Position numbers and translations under genes: made by a program | Shown here: one piece after another, positions 33,645 through 43,767 of the stretch | How positions within the stretch are numbered: position 1 is the stretch's first letter | Layout: each line of letters starts with the position of its first letter | Source: Phormidium tanganyikae FI6-MK23 | GTDB taxonomy: Bacteria > Cyanobacteriota > Cyanobacteriia > Leptolyngbyales > Leptolyngbyaceae | Assembly (NCBI GenBank): GCA_019359175.1 | Contig: JAHHHU010000028.1 | Span: forward strand, 1 to 46,866 | DNA length: 46,866 bases | Reading direction: 5' to 3' | Notes under the pieces: model-generated | Seen by the model: the letters and a program-made list of their open reading frames with translations, nothing else | Told to the model about the DNA's origin: nothing | The model's database searches: none

Positions 33645-36600
33645 CTAAACACTTTGAGGAAGCTTAATTCCTAGAACCTGGGTGAAGGCTCCTCGCGCTT
33701 GTGTCACTCCGATCGTGCGTTGAGCAGATTCGATCATCGGTCGTCGCAAGCTTACTACAATAAATTGCGCTTGTTGGGCTTGCTGCTTGATCATTTTAGC
33801 TAATCGCTCCACGTTTGCTCCATCTAGAAACATATCCACCTCGTCAAAGGCGTAAAACGGCGACGGTCGGTAACGTTGCAGCGCAAAAATAAAGCTGAGT
33901 GCGGTCAGGGATTTTTCGCCCCCGGACATTGAGGCGAGACGCTGAACGGGTTTTCCTTTTGGGTGAGCGATTAGGTTCAAACCGCCGCCGAATGGATCGT
34001 TGGGGTCTTCGAGCTGAAGCCGTCCATCTCCATCGGATAGCGAGGCGAAGATTTTCTGAAAGTTGATGTCTACGGCTTCGTATGCCTCCATAAAAGCGCG
34101 TTGTCGTAGGGTGGTGAAGTTTTCGATTCTTAATAAAAGCTCGGTGCGTTCTTCTTGTAGCGTTTCGAGTTTTTCGGTGAGTTCGTCGAGTCTGGCTTGA
34201 GTGCGATCGTATTCTTCTAGCGCCAACATATTTACAGGTTCCATTGCCTGTAAGCGTTTTTGCATCGATCGGATTTCGTGCTGGAGTTGTCCGAGGTCGC
34301 GGGTCACGGTGTCGGGAATTTCGGGGATCGGATCGGGGAGTTCGGCGTGTTGGGCGGCGAGTTGTTCCTGTTCGGTTAGAAGTTGTTCGCGACGAGCTTG
34401 AATGGTTTCGTGAGTTTTATCGCGTTGCCATGCGTGTTGCTGCTGGCGGTTTTGCAGTTCGCGCAGTTGTCGATCGACGGCATCGCGCTTGTTTCTTTCT
34501 TCACCCAAGGTTTTCTCAAGTTTAGCGAGTGCGGTTTTCAGTTCGGTTATCTGGGTATTTACTGCAGCTTGTTGCGTCGTGTTTTCAGATTGTTGTTGCA
34601 GTTGAATGGTTTGCTGCGATCTCGCTTCTTGAATCCGAATTTGTCCTTGCTCGATTTTTTCTTGCAGAAGTTGATATCGCGTTTCGAGATCTTGCGATCG
34701 TTGTTCGATCGCTCTGAGCGCGGTTTCTTTATCGTTGAGAACGGATTCCAGCGATCGAATTCCTGCTTGAATCTGTTGCCATTCGCTGTGTGATTGAGAC
34801 TGCTCGAGGTCGGCAAGAGAGCTTCTAAGCCGTTCTAACTGCGCTTCTTGGGTGGGAGTTTCCGTATCAAGAATGTGCAATCGAGTTTGAGCGATCGACA
34901 GTTCTTGCTGGTTTTTCTCAAACGCGCGGGTGAGTTGAATTTGTTCGGATTCGAGTCGTTTCAGTTCGGTTTGAACTTGTTGTTTTTTTAGTTCCAACTC
35001 TCGATAGTGTTGACGCGCTTCGGTTAAGGATTTGGTGCGGTCTTTTTGGGCGATCGTGGCTTTTGCGATCGCGCCTTCGCAATGTCCCAGAATTTGATCA
35101 ATTTCCTGCAATCGTCGCCGTAATGCTGCGAGTTCGGGTGATTCTGCGGCGTGACCTGTACCGAATTTGAGTGACGATCGATTGCCACTACTGCCTCCGG
35201 TCATGGCTCCACTGGCTTCGAGCAGTTCCCCATCGAGCGTCACGATCCGATACTGTCCCAAATGCCGCCGCGCATCGCTCAGGGTTTCAAATACAACTGT
35301 TGTACCGAACACATAAGCAAACACATCATGAAATCGGTCTTCAAATTCGACTAAGTTAATCGCGTAACCGATACAGCCTTGCATCGATCGCATGGTTGCG
35401 CGGTTGGGAATGTGGGGCGGATTGAGTTTGTTAAGTGGTAAGAATGTGGCACGGCCAGCGCGGCGTTGTTTGAGAATGTCGATCGCTGCTGCTGCGATCG
35501 CGTCATCTTCGACCACGATATTTGCCAATCTCGCACCTGCTGCGGTTTCTAAGGCAAGCTGATATCGCGGATCGACTTGTCCTAATTCTGCAACTAAGCC
35601 ACAAATTCCCGTTAATCCCATTTTGAGAATGACTTGTGATGCTTGTGTTCCTTGTGCTTCCTGAACTGCTTGAGTTTGTGCTTCTAATTTGTCTAATTTG
35701 CGTTGTTTATCGCGTTGTTCTTCTAGCAGTCGCGATTGAGTTTGCTGTTGAATCTCTAATTCTCGATCGACTTCTGAAACTGATGTCGCCAATGATTGTA
35801 TTTGCACCATTGCAGCATTGAATTGCTGTGCTAAATCACCTTCTTCGATCTGTTTCTCATTCAGTTGGGCAGTGATTGTTCTGAGTGAATCAGTTTGGTC
35901 TTGGACTTGTCGGTCGAGTTGATTCGTTTTCTCTCTCAGTGCCGCTTGTTCGGTTCGCTGTGGCTCTAATGATTTGGTGAGCGTTTCGATTTGATGGTGT
36001 AACTGTGTTTGTTCTTGAACCCACGCTTCTGCATTCGCAGCGGAAGCATTTGCTTCATCGCGTTTACGATCGAGCAATTCTCGCGCCTGATCGCGTTCCC
36101 GTTTCGCGTTGACCAACTGCTGTGTTTCGATCAATTGTTTTTCTTGAGTTAAAGCGGCTAGGGCTTGAGTATTTTCTTGCAGATCTCGCTGCGATTTTGC
36201 CAAACTCTGGTTCAAATCTTGGCTAGTTTTTTGTAGGTCTTCTTGCTGGCGTTCGAGTTGGCGCAGTTCAGCTTCTCGTGTCGCGACAGTCGATTGTACG
36301 GCGAGCAGTTCTTCTTCACCGAGCGATCGCACATGAGCATTGAGCGTTTCTAACTCGGCTGAAGTTTGATTGATTTGAATGTCGATCTCAGCAATTTGCT
36401 CGGTTAAATCTGCAACTTCTTTTTCACCCGATTGGATTTGTTCTTGAAGTTTGCGAACGCCTTGAGCTGCTTGCTCATAGCGAATCACGATTTCCCATTG
36501 TTCTTTGGCTTGAACTTCAGAACGAAGCTTCTTGTATTTCTCAGCTTTGATTCGATCTTGCGCTAAACGATCGCGCTGTTCGATCAGTTCGCGTTCAACA

Positions 36601-37328
36601 ATGTGGAACTTATCTTCTTGATCTTTGACCGCATCGAGCTTGTCTTTGGCTTGATTAATTTTACGGTCGAATGATGCCACTCCCGCGAGTTCATCAATAA
36701 TCTCGCGACGTTCTCGACCATTCATCGAAATGATTCGCGTTACGTCCCCCTGAAGTACCACGTTGTATCCTTCAGGATAAATCCTCATTCGGTCTAATTG
36801 TTCATGCAAATCTGTTAACGTACAGGGTTCACCATTGATGTAATAGTTTGACGTATACGTCCCCTGCTGAGTCACCCGAAGCTTACGGGTCACGCTCCAT
36901 TCTGCGTTAATCGCACCGTTTCCATTTCCGTTTCCGTTACCATTCAGCTCATAAACGGTATCCGGTTCACTTACGTGCCCATTCTCGCTATTCGGTTCGT
37001 TGAGCGAAATCTCTGCGTTCTCTTCGCTCGGATTGTTCAACGCATTAAATAGATCCAACTCATCGGACAGATCAAACACCGTAGTGACTGCCGCTTCGAC
37101 CGTCGATCGTCCTTTTGTTGCCTGCGTATGATTCACCAAATCGGGCAATCGTTCTGCCCGCATTCCCTTTGAGCCTGCAAGACCGAGACAAAACAGCAGA
37201 GCATCCAACAGATTTGATTTTCCTGACCCATTTGGCCCTGAAATCACAGTAAATCCTGGCAGCAACGGGATCGGCGTTGTGCCGCCAAAAGATTTGAAGT
37301 TAGTCAGTTCAACGCGCTTGACGTACAC
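33645..37328 (-). CDS. smc: Chromosome segregation protein SMC
   Basis: This 1227-residue condensin ATPase shows Walker A GPNGSGKS at 31-38 in the N-terminal head, and the QGDVTRIISMNGRERREIIDELAG block that marks the end of the head. Very long coiled coils rich in Gln/Glu follow. The hinge is near residues 560-720 (GLTGICGLVAELGQVDPRYQLALETAAGARLANIVVE and GYAINLVEFE). The C-terminal head carries the signature motif LASMSGGEKSLTALSFIFAL and Walker B PFYAFDEVDMFLDGANVERL. All ATPase elements are intact. An insertion in the N-terminal head carries an Asn-Gly run (ELNGNGNGNGNGA) encoded by a six-base repeat near 36921-36950, probably a surface loop. No scpA or scpB is in the window. Confidence 0.95.
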   Translation of the reverse strand: MYVKRVELTNFKSFGGTTPIPLLPGFTVISGPNGSGKSNLLDALLFCLGLAGSKGMRAERLPDLVNHTQATKGRSTVEAAVTTVFDLSDELDLFNALNNPSEENAEISLNEPNSENGHVSEPDTVYELNGNGNGNGNGAINAEWSVTRKLRVTQQGTYTSNYYINGEPCTLTDLHEQLDRMRIYPEGYNVVLQGDVTRIISMNGRERREIIDELAGVASFDRKINQAKDKLDAVKDQEDKFHIVERELIEQRDRLAQDRIKAEKYKKLRSEVQAKEQWEIVIRYEQAAQGVRKLQEQIQSGEKEVADLTEQIAEIDIQINQTSAELETLNAHVRSLGEEELLAVQSTVATREAELRQLERQQEDLQKTSQDLNQSLAKSQRDLQENTQALAALTQEKQLIETQQLVNAKRERDQARELLDRKRDEANASAANAEAWVQEQTQLHHQIETLTKSLEPQRTEQAALREKTNQLDRQVQDQTDSLRTITAQLNEKQIEEGDLAQQFNAAMVQIQSLATSVSEVDRELEIQQQTQSRLLEEQRDKQRKLDKLEAQTQAVQEAQGTQASQVILKMGLTGICGLVAELGQVDPRYQLALETAAGARLANIVVEDDAIAAAAIDILKQRRAGRATFLPLNKLNPPHIPNRATMRSMQGCIGYAINLVEFEDRFHDVFAYVFGTTVVFETLSDARRHLGQYRIVTLDGELLEASGAMTGGSSGNRSSLKFGTGHAAESPELAALRRRLQEIDQILGHCEGAIAKATIAQKDRTKSLTEARQHYRELELKKQQVQTELKRLESEQIQLTRAFEKNQQELSIAQTRLHILDTETPTQEAQLERLRSSLADLEQSQSHSEWQQIQAGIRSLESVLNDKETALRAIEQRSQDLETRYQLLQEKIEQGQIRIQEARSQQTIQLQQQSENTTQQAAVNTQITELKTALAKLEKTLGEERNKRDAVDRQLRELQNRQQQHAWQRDKTHETIQARREQLLTEQEQLAAQHAELPDPIPEIPDTVTRDLGQLQHEIRSMQKRLQAMEPVNMLALEEYDRTQARLDELTEKLETLQEERTELLLRIENFTTLRQRAFMEAYEAVDINFQKIFASLSDGDGRLQLEDPNDPFGGGLNLIAHPKGKPVQRLASMSGGEKSLTALSFIFALQRYRPSPFYAFDEVDMFLDGANVERLAKMIKQQAQQAQFIVVSLRRPMIESAQRTIGVTQARGAFTQVLGIKLPQSV

Positions 37329-37843
37329 AGGAGTTTGGTAAAAATCAGTGTTTAGTGTAGCCCGGAATCCGACAACCGAACGAGAATCATCCGGTTTCTA
37401 ACATAGATAGCACACTTAGAACGCTTGATCTACATAATTTTTGAATAATCTCTGCAATTTTGTTGCGATCGAGCGTCTCCGCTTCGATAAATCGCGTTTT
37501 TTACGATCGCTTGACCCCATTCTGAAAATCGATTAGTCTCTCAGGCTAAACCTTGCGTGCCCGTTCCGATGCCAGGAACAAATTTATGGATGAGTGTATT
37601 GACGAGGCATCGGACTTGAGGATTGGGATTGCTCCATCGAGTTTGAGTATTTTCTTAGAAGATGCTGCTGTGCCTAGTTCTGAAGCTATAATCACGATAT
37701 TGCAGGCATGATTGGTGCTTCTAGAAGTACTTGAGGGTTGCTGCGGAGATCTGGTAACTTCCAAATGTGTTGGAGCAGTGTGAACTATAGAAAAAGTGCC
37801 AACTACCAGGATCATCAGCTTGAAACCTTAAGGTAGGACTGAC
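37329..37843. other. Spacer between smc and Uma2 copy 3
   Basis: This 515-bp stretch has no supported gene. Open frames on both strands (89 codons on minus at 37546-37815, and a TTG-initiated frame of ~50 codons on plus, roughly 37550-37710) lack family similarity and ribosome binding sites. Possible gene decay cannot be excluded. Confidence 0.4.
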
Positions 37844-38425
37844 ATGATTGCTCAAACCGAGAAAAAAAGCTACACCGCTAAAGAGTATTTGGAATTAGAG
37901 CTTGCGTCTGAAGTCCGTAGTGAGTACCGCGATGGAGAAATTGCCCTAATGACTGGTGGCACACCGAATCACAACGACATTGCCGGAAACTTATATGTTT
38001 TGCTGAAAACTGCTTTAAAAGGAAAGAATTATCGGACTTTCTACACTGATCAGCGTCTCTGGATTCCAGTCGTTAGTCTTTATACTTACCTTGACATCAT
38101 GGTAGTGCCCAAGCCGATCGAGCTTCAAACGGGGCGAACTGATACTGTTATGAATCCCTGCTTTATTGCCGAAGTCCTATCGAAATCAACTCAGAATTAC
38201 GATCGTGGCGAAAAATTCCTTGCTTATCGATCAATTCCCAGTTTCCAAGAGTATCTCTTAATTGATCAGTACCGAATCCACGTTGAACATCACGTTAAGA
38301 CTGCTGCTAATCAATGGCTGTTCTCGGAATATAACGACTCAGCGATTACTTTGACGCTTAAAACAGTTGAATCTCAGATTCAAATTGCAGAACTCTACGA
38401 AAACATTGACTTCAGTGAAAGTTGA
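37844..38425 (+). CDS. Uma2 family endonuclease-like protein (DUF820), copy 3
   Basis: This 193-residue protein is a Uma2-family member distinct from the two copies at the left of the window. It has the commoner layout YTAKEYLELELASEVRSEYRDGEIALMTGGTPNHNDIAGNL, YRTFYTDQRLWIPV, the acidic element YLDIMVVPKP, PCFIAEVLSKSTQNYDRGEKFLAYRSIPSFQEYLLIDQ. These give the family's D, E and K positions for a PD-(D/E)XK fold. Uma2 genes are highly multiplied in cyanobacteria and linked to mobile DNA, but their natural targets are unknown. It is convergent with the glutamate synthase gene, with a terminator hairpin between them. Confidence 0.9.
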   Translation: MIAQTEKKSYTAKEYLELELASEVRSEYRDGEIALMTGGTPNHNDIAGNLYVLLKTALKGKNYRTFYTDQRLWIPVVSLYTYLDIMVVPKPIELQTGRTDTVMNPCFIAEVLSKSTQNYDRGEKFLAYRSIPSFQEYLLIDQYRIHVEHHVKTAANQWLFSEYNDSAITLTLKTVESQIQIAELYENIDFSES

Positions 38426-38458
38426 TCAAAGGATTTCAAGCAACTTGCACTGAAAAGA

Positions 38459-38484
38459 GAGCGATCGCACAAATACGATCGCTC
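38459..38484 (-). terminator. Terminator hairpin between Uma2 copy 3 and gltB
   Basis: GAGCGATCG (38459-38467) and CGATCGCTC (38476-38484) form a perfect 9-bp stem with an 8-base loop, made of two HIP1 cores. Read on the minus strand it is followed by TCTTTT, so it likely ends the gltB transcript. Confidence 0.7.
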
Positions 38485-38493
38485 CCCCCTCAA

Positions 38494-41400
38494 CTAAGCC
38501 GAAACCGCAACCTTTTCTACATCAGGATTAGCTTCAGGCGTATCCTTCTCAGACGGTGGAACAACCTGCCAGAACTTCGGCAAACATTCCGACCAGCTTG
38601 CCAAAATCGCCTCCGCTTTCGGGCTACCCGTATGCTCAACGTGCGCCTCAAGCAGTTCTCTTAGCTGTTGTTCACCCGCACGTGCAGTCACTCGCTGAAG
38701 TTTGACAATCTCAGCATTCACTTTTGCTTGGAAACTGCCATCTTCATCCAAGAAGTAAGCCAATCCGCCCGTCATGCCTGCACCAACATTTCGACCTGCA
38801 TGACCAAGAACGACAACAACGCCGCCTGTCATGTATTCGCAACAGTGATCGCCCACACCTTCAACAACGGCTTCCGCGAGTGAGTTTCGGACTGCAAAGC
38901 GCTCTCCGGCTTGACCATTGGCGAAGAGTCTTCCGCCTGTCGCACCATAGAGGCAAGTGTTACCGATGATCACGTTTTGAGATGGGTCGTAGGTTGCTTC
39001 AGTCGGGGGTTTGATGGCGATCGTACCTCCGTGCATTCCTTTACCTACATAGTCATTCGCTTCACCGACTAGGTTCAGTGTCATACAGGGCAGGTTAAAG
39101 GCTCCGAAGCTTTGACCGACACTTCCAGCAAAGTTCAGGGTGATTTGTCCACCGAAACCGGAGTTGCCGTATTGTTTCGCGATCGCGCCTGCAATTCGAG
39201 TTCCAACAGTCCGATCGGTGTTGATGACATCGATCGTTTTAGTAATTTCGCCCTGATCTTGGATCGCAGCTTGAACTTCGGAATCACTTAGCACTTGATC
39301 ATCGAGAACAACGCCATTGCTATGAACGAATTCATGGTTGAGCCAAGAGCGATCGCTACGAGTATCCGGTAGCTGAGTCAAACAATCGAGATTCAACAGT
39401 CGAGTCTTAGTCAAACTCACGCCTTCACGCATCTTTAGAAGATCAGCGCGTCCAATGATTTCGTTGAGGGATTTGTAGCCTAAACGAGCTAAGAGCGATC
39501 GAACTTCTTCCGCGACAAATAAGAAGAAGTTAACAACGTGCTCCGGTGTTCCAGGGAAGCGTTTGCGGAGTTCTTCCTTCTGGCTTGCGACTCCAACTGG
39601 GCAACTGTTGGTGTGGCAGATCCGCGCCATGATGCAGCCTTCCGCAATCATTGCGATCGAGCCAAATCCGAATTCTTCACCACCCATGAGTGCCGCCATT
39701 AGCACATCCCACCCGGCTTTGATGCCGCCATCGACGCGGAGAATGACGCGATCGCGCAGTTGATTTTGCATCAGAACGCGATGAACTTCGGTTAGACCGA
39801 GTTCCCAAGGACTCCCTGCGTGCTTGATCGAGCTAAGGGGTGAAGCACCTGTACCGCCATCGTGACCGGAGATTTGAATAATATCTGCGTTCGCTTTGGC
39901 GACTCCTGCCGCGATCGTGCCGATTCCAACTTCCGCAACTAACTTCACCGAGACTTGAGCCACGGGATTGATTTGATGCAGGTCAAAGATTAGCTGGGCG
40001 AGATCTTCGATCGAGTAAATGTCGTGATGCGGAGGCGGAGAAATTAAAGTAACTCCAGGCTTCGATCGACGCAGCAATGCAATGTAAGGACTCACTTTTG
40101 GCCCTGGCAATTGTCCGCCTTCACCGGGTTTTGCGCCTTGAGCCATTTTGATTTCGATTTGCTTTGCGCTCATCAGATACTCAGGCGTGACACCAAAGCG
40201 ACCCGATGCAACCTGTTTGATCGCAGAGTTCGCAGTATCTCCGGTTTTGAGTCCTTTGAGATGAGGTAAGAGCGGCGAAGTTCCGTCTTCAACTTCGTTC
40301 AGGACTTTATAGCGCACTGGATCTTCTCCACCTTCACCAGAGTTCGATCGACCACCTAAGCGATTCATTGCGATCGCCAAAACCTCATGCGCTTCTCGTG
40401 ACAATGCACCAAGCGACATTCCGCCTGTACAGAAGCGTTTCACAATTTCAGTTGCAGATTCAACTTCATTGATCGAGATAGATTCGCGATCGCTCTTGAA
40501 GTCGAGCAAGTCGCGTAAAGCTGTGATCGGACGATTTGCTAAATGCTGTTGATACAACTCATAGTGATCAAAGCTCTTTGTTCTCACTGCTTGGTGGAGA
40601 TGTTTCGCCAGTTCGGGACTGTTCATGTGATACTCGCCACCCGGACGGTATTGCACAAAGCCAAAGTTTTCGAGCTTCTTCGTGGTTAACTCTGGGAAAG
40701 CGCGACTGTGGAACGACAGAATTTCTTGAGCAAGTTCTGCGATCGTCAATCCACCTAATCTTGATGCTGTGCCAAAGAAACCTAAGTTCAGCAAGTCGCC
40801 ACCAATGCCGATCGCTTCAAAGATCTGTGCAGCTTGATAGCTCGATAACAATGAAATGCCCATCTTCGAGAGGATTTTGAGCAATCCCTCTTCGATCGCT
40901 TTTCGATAGTTCGCTTGCACCGCAGTCAAGCTTGCCGCTTTGATTTTGCCGCGCTCCATCAAGCTCTGAGTCCTGGAATCCGCCCACCATTGCCGCACCG
41001 TTTCCAATGCGAGATAAGGACAAACCGCACTCGCGCCATAGCCAATCAAGCAAGCGAAATGATGTGTACTCCAAGCTTGAGCGGTATCGACAATCAGAGA
41101 TGCCTTCATCCGTAAGCCTTGGCGGATCAGATGATGGTGGACAGCTCCCACGGCTAACATTGGCGGGATGTAGCTTTGATCGGCGCTTAATCGGGTGACA
41201 TTACCAGAGTGATTTAAGCGATCGCTTAATACCAAGATCTTTTTCCCCGATCGCACCGCTTCCGCTGCTTGCTCACATAAGTTCTTGACCGCAGCTTTCA
41301 GCCCATCAGGCCCAGTAGCAATCTCAAACAGAGTGGAAAGATTTGCAGTTTCAAGACCCGAATTACGAATTTGATCAAGTTCTGGTTCGGTTAGAACAGG

Positions 41401-43146
41401 CGACTCTAACAAGAACAAATTCGCGCCTTCGGGCTTAGTTTCGAGCAGATTGCCACGCTCACCAAGTTGAATGGTCAGCGACATGACGAGCTTTTCGCGC
41501 AGAGGATCGATCGGTGGATTTGTCACCTGAGCAAACCGCTGTTTGAAGTAGTCATACAGCAAGTGAGGACGCTCAGACAGCACCGCCAATGGAATATCAT
41601 CACCCATGCAGAACGTCGGCTCTTTGCCTTGTGCCGCCATGTCTTGAATGACCATTTCGACATCTTCCAAGGTGTAGCCGAATGCAGTCTGATGAGTCAG
41701 AAGTGCTTGCTGATTCAATTCAGCAGCTTCTAAAAATTCCTGAGAATGCAGTGCTTTCCGATTCTGCTTCAGCCATTCTCCATAAGGATGAGCGCTTGCA
41801 ACCCGTTGTTTAATGTCCCAGTTTTTCAGCACTTCATGAGTTTGCAAGTCAAACGCAATCATTTGACCCGGGCCTAAACGCCCTTTCTCAATCACTTCGG
41901 ATTCTGGAATATCGACTACGCCTGCTTCCGATGCTACGACCAGATAACCATCGCGAGTAATCGTATATCGGGCTGGGCGCAATCCATTTCGATCGAGCGT
42001 TGCTCCCACCCATTTTCCGTCACAGAACGCTAACAAAGCTGGGCCATCCCAAGCTTCCTGAATTCCACTGTGATACTCATAGAAGTCCACAATTTCAGGA
42101 TGATCCGTCAGTTCCGGCTGATTCTTGTAAGCCTCTGGAACCATCATCATCAACGCTTCAACGGGGCTACGTCCAGAACGAACGAGCAGTTCCATCACGT
42201 TATCCAAGTTGGCAGAGTCGCTATTGTTGGAATTTACGGTGGGTTTCAGGGCAGTAATGCGATCGCCCCAAAATTCGTGACTCAAATCCGCTTCCCGTGC
42301 TCTCATCCAGTTGACGTTACCAAGCAGTGTATTGATTTCGCCGTTGTGACCCAAAAGCCGCATCGGTTGAGCCAACGGCCATTTCGGCATCGTATTTGTG
42401 CTGAAACGACGGTGATACAGCGCAAACGGACTCTTATAGCTCGGATTTTGCAAGTCTAGATAAAACTCGCCCAAGATTGCCGATCGCACCATGCCCTTGT
42501 AAACGATCGTGCGAGTCGAGAACGAACAGACATACAGTTCATCAAATCCGGGCTGTGCTTTCTCTGCCAAAATCCGGTGAATCTGTTTACGAGTGAGATA
42601 AAGCTTCCGTTCAAGCTCATCGCCGCTCAGTGTGTCGGACTTCACTAACAATTGCTCGATTTGCGGCTGATTTTCCCGCGCTTGAATCCCAAGAATTTCG
42701 GGCTTGACTGGAACAATTCGCCAACCCAAAAACGTTAAGCCTTCTTCAGCAATAATTTTCTCGGCAATTTCTTTAACCGATGCAGCGATCGCGCTTTCTT
42801 GCGGCAAGAACACCATGCCAACTCCGACATGATTCGGCTCCAGCGTCACACCTTGATCACTCGCCCACTGATTCAAAATCTCCCAAGGAATCGCAGCCAT
42901 CAGACCCGCGCCATCTCCGGAGTCCTGATCCGCGCTACACCCGCCACGATGCTCCAAGCAAGCCAGTGCAGCCAAAGCTTTCGCCATCAGATCATGGCTG
43001 TCTCGACCTTTTTGATCCACAATAAAACCGACACCGCAGGCATCCCGTTCTTCAACTAGCCAGCGCTGACCTTCATATCCATTCGACTGATTCTGATACT
43101 CTGACGGAACACTTGCTTGACTCATGGAAGGACTCATTCGATTCAT
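38494..43146 (-). CDS. gltB: Glutamate synthase, probably ferredoxin-dependent (Fd-GOGAT)
   Basis: This 1550-residue GOGAT transfers the glutamine amide to 2-oxoglutarate, making two glutamates, with electrons from ferredoxin. The N-terminal type II glutamine amidotransferase begins [11 protein letters not shown]: Cys37 becomes N-terminal after removal of a 36-residue propeptide. The FMN/synthase domain has [19 protein letters not shown]-type elements, and the 3Fe-4S cluster Cys residues lie in [19 protein letters not shown]. The MARICHTN and [19 protein letters not shown] wording resembles plant and cyanobacterial Fd-GOGAT (often called glsF/gltS) more than the NADPH type, and no gltD-like small subunit adjoins it. 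The ferredoxin assignment is an inference. The start may instead be one of two further in-frame ATGs within ten codons. Confidence 0.92.
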   Translation of the reverse strand: MNRMSPSMSQASVPSEYQNQSNGYEGQRWLVEERDACGVGFIVDQKGRDSHDLMAKALAALACLEHRGGCSADQDSGDGAGLMAAIPWEILNQWASDQGVTLEPNHVGVGMVFLPQESAIAASVKEIAEKIIAEEGLTFLGWRIVPVKPEILGIQARENQPQIEQLLVKSDTLSGDELERKLYLTRKQIHRILAEKAQPGFDELYVCSFSTRTIVYKGMVRSAILGEFYLDLQNPSYKSPFALYHRRFSTNTMPKWPLAQPMRLLGHNGEINTLLGNVNWMRAREADLSHEFWGDRITALKPTVNSNNSDSANLDNVMELLVRSGRSPVEALMMMVPEAYKNQPELTDHPEIVDFYEYHSGIQEAWDGPALLAFCDGKWVGATLDRNGLRPARYTITRDGYLVVASEAGVVDIPESEVIEKGRLGPGQMIAFDLQTHEVLKNWDIKQRVASAHPYGEWLKQNRKALHSQEFLEAAELNQQALLTHQTAFGYTLEDVEMVIQDMAAQGKEPTFCMGDDIPLAVLSERPHLLYDYFKQRFAQVTNPPIDPLREKLVMSLTIQLGERGNLLETKPEGANLFLLESPVLTEPELDQIRNSGLETANLSTLFEIATGPDGLKAAVKNLCEQAAEAVRSGKKILVLSDRLNHSGNVTRLSADQSYIPPMLAVGAVHHHLIRQGLRMKASLIVDTAQAWSTHHFACLIGYGASAVCPYLALETVRQWWADSRTQSLMERGKIKAASLTAVQANYRKAIEEGLLKILSKMGISLLSSYQAAQIFEAIGIGGDLLNLGFFGTASRLGGLTIAELAQEILSFHSRAFPELTTKKLENFGFVQYRPGGEYHMNSPELAKHLHQAVRTKSFDHYELYQQHLANRPITALRDLLDFKSDRESISINEVESATEIVKRFCTGGMSLGALSREAHEVLAIAMNRLGGRSNSGEGGEDPVRYKVLNEVEDGTSPLLPHLKGLKTGDTANSAIKQVASGRFGVTPEYLMSAKQIEIKMAQGAKPGEGGQLPGPKVSPYIALLRRSKPGVTLISPPPHHDIYSIEDLAQLIFDLHQINPVAQVSVKLVAEVGIGTIAAGVAKANADIIQISGHDGGTGASPLSSIKHAGSPWELGLTEVHRVLMQNQLRDRVILRVDGGIKAGWDVLMAALMGGEEFGFGSIAMIAEGCIMARICHTNSCPVGVASQKEELRKRFPGTPEHVVNFFLFVAEEVRSLLARLGYKSLNEIIGRADLLKMREGVSLTKTRLLNLDCLTQLPDTRSDRSWLNHEFVHSNGVVLDDQVLSDSEVQAAIQDQGEITKTIDVINTDRTVGTRIAGAIAKQYGNSGFGGQITLNFAGSVGQSFGAFNLPCMTLNLVGEANDYVGKGMHGGTIAIKPPTEATYDPSQNVIIGNTCLYGATGGRLFANGQAGERFAVRNSLAEAVVEGVGDHCCEYMTGGVVVVLGHAGRNVGAGMTGGLAYFLDEDGSFQAKVNAEIVKLQRVTARAGEQQLRELLEAHVEHTGSPKAEAILASWSECLPKFWQVVPPSEKDTPEANPDVEKVAVSA

Positions 43147-43767
43147 TTCAAGGAAAGTTTGGGGTTAAACCGGAGACGAACTGGGCTAAGGAAAAATTAG
43201 CGCTGGAAGATCTGGGAGAAGCTTTTGTGAAGAAAAGAAAATTACGCTCACATAAACTTAACAATCGAGTAAAAATTTCCGCTCGTCAAGCAGTTTTGCG
43301 ATCATCGTAGGGGATACTCAAGGACAAAACCGCTACCTCTGTTGCGATCTGCTCAAACTTAAGAAGCGATTTGATCGTCTTAAAGTTCAACAGAGTTTTA
43401 GACTCCTCTCGGTCGAATGCATTGCAGTAACAAAGTTGCGTTATGTAACAGGGAAATCTAGCTTAACTGAGTTTTTACAAAGACTGGGATAAGAATAGTA
43501 TAGAAAATTCTGCGCTCTGACAATCTCTGTAAAAATGCGGGGATCCGTAAATTTTGTGTGCAGCTCTAATTCGACCTTAGCAACGGCTTACATTTCTTAA
43601 TCCTGCCTGAACTTCTTTCAAGCGAACTTTAAACGCTCCAAACTGCAAGAATCAGTAAGTTATGGTTTCCTGATAGTCTGAGACTTCTAATCGGAACTTG
43701 TCGATCACAGTAAAATGACCTGCGGCAATTGCGGATTTTTACCCTTCGCTTCGTGAAATCTTGTCAG
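43147..43767. other. Divergent promoter region between gltB and the phosphodiester glycosidase
   Basis: This 621-bp spacer has no supported gene. A 65-codon frame (43113-43310) begins inside gltB and is not convincing. GTAAC recurs near 43428-43450 in direct orientation, and an A+T-rich segment lies around 43490-43510. An exact NtcA palindrome (GTA-N8-TAC) was looked for because of gltB and was not found by eye. Confidence 0.45.

Noticed and set aside
37546-37815. 89-codon minus-strand frame between smc and Uma2 copy 3
   Set aside because: Low-complexity Ser/Thr/Ile composition, no ribosome binding site, not recognised; treated as spacer.
43113-43310. 65-codon plus-strand frame starting inside gltB
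   Set aside because: It overlaps the 5' end of a certain gene on the other strand, and its sequence is unlike any known family.
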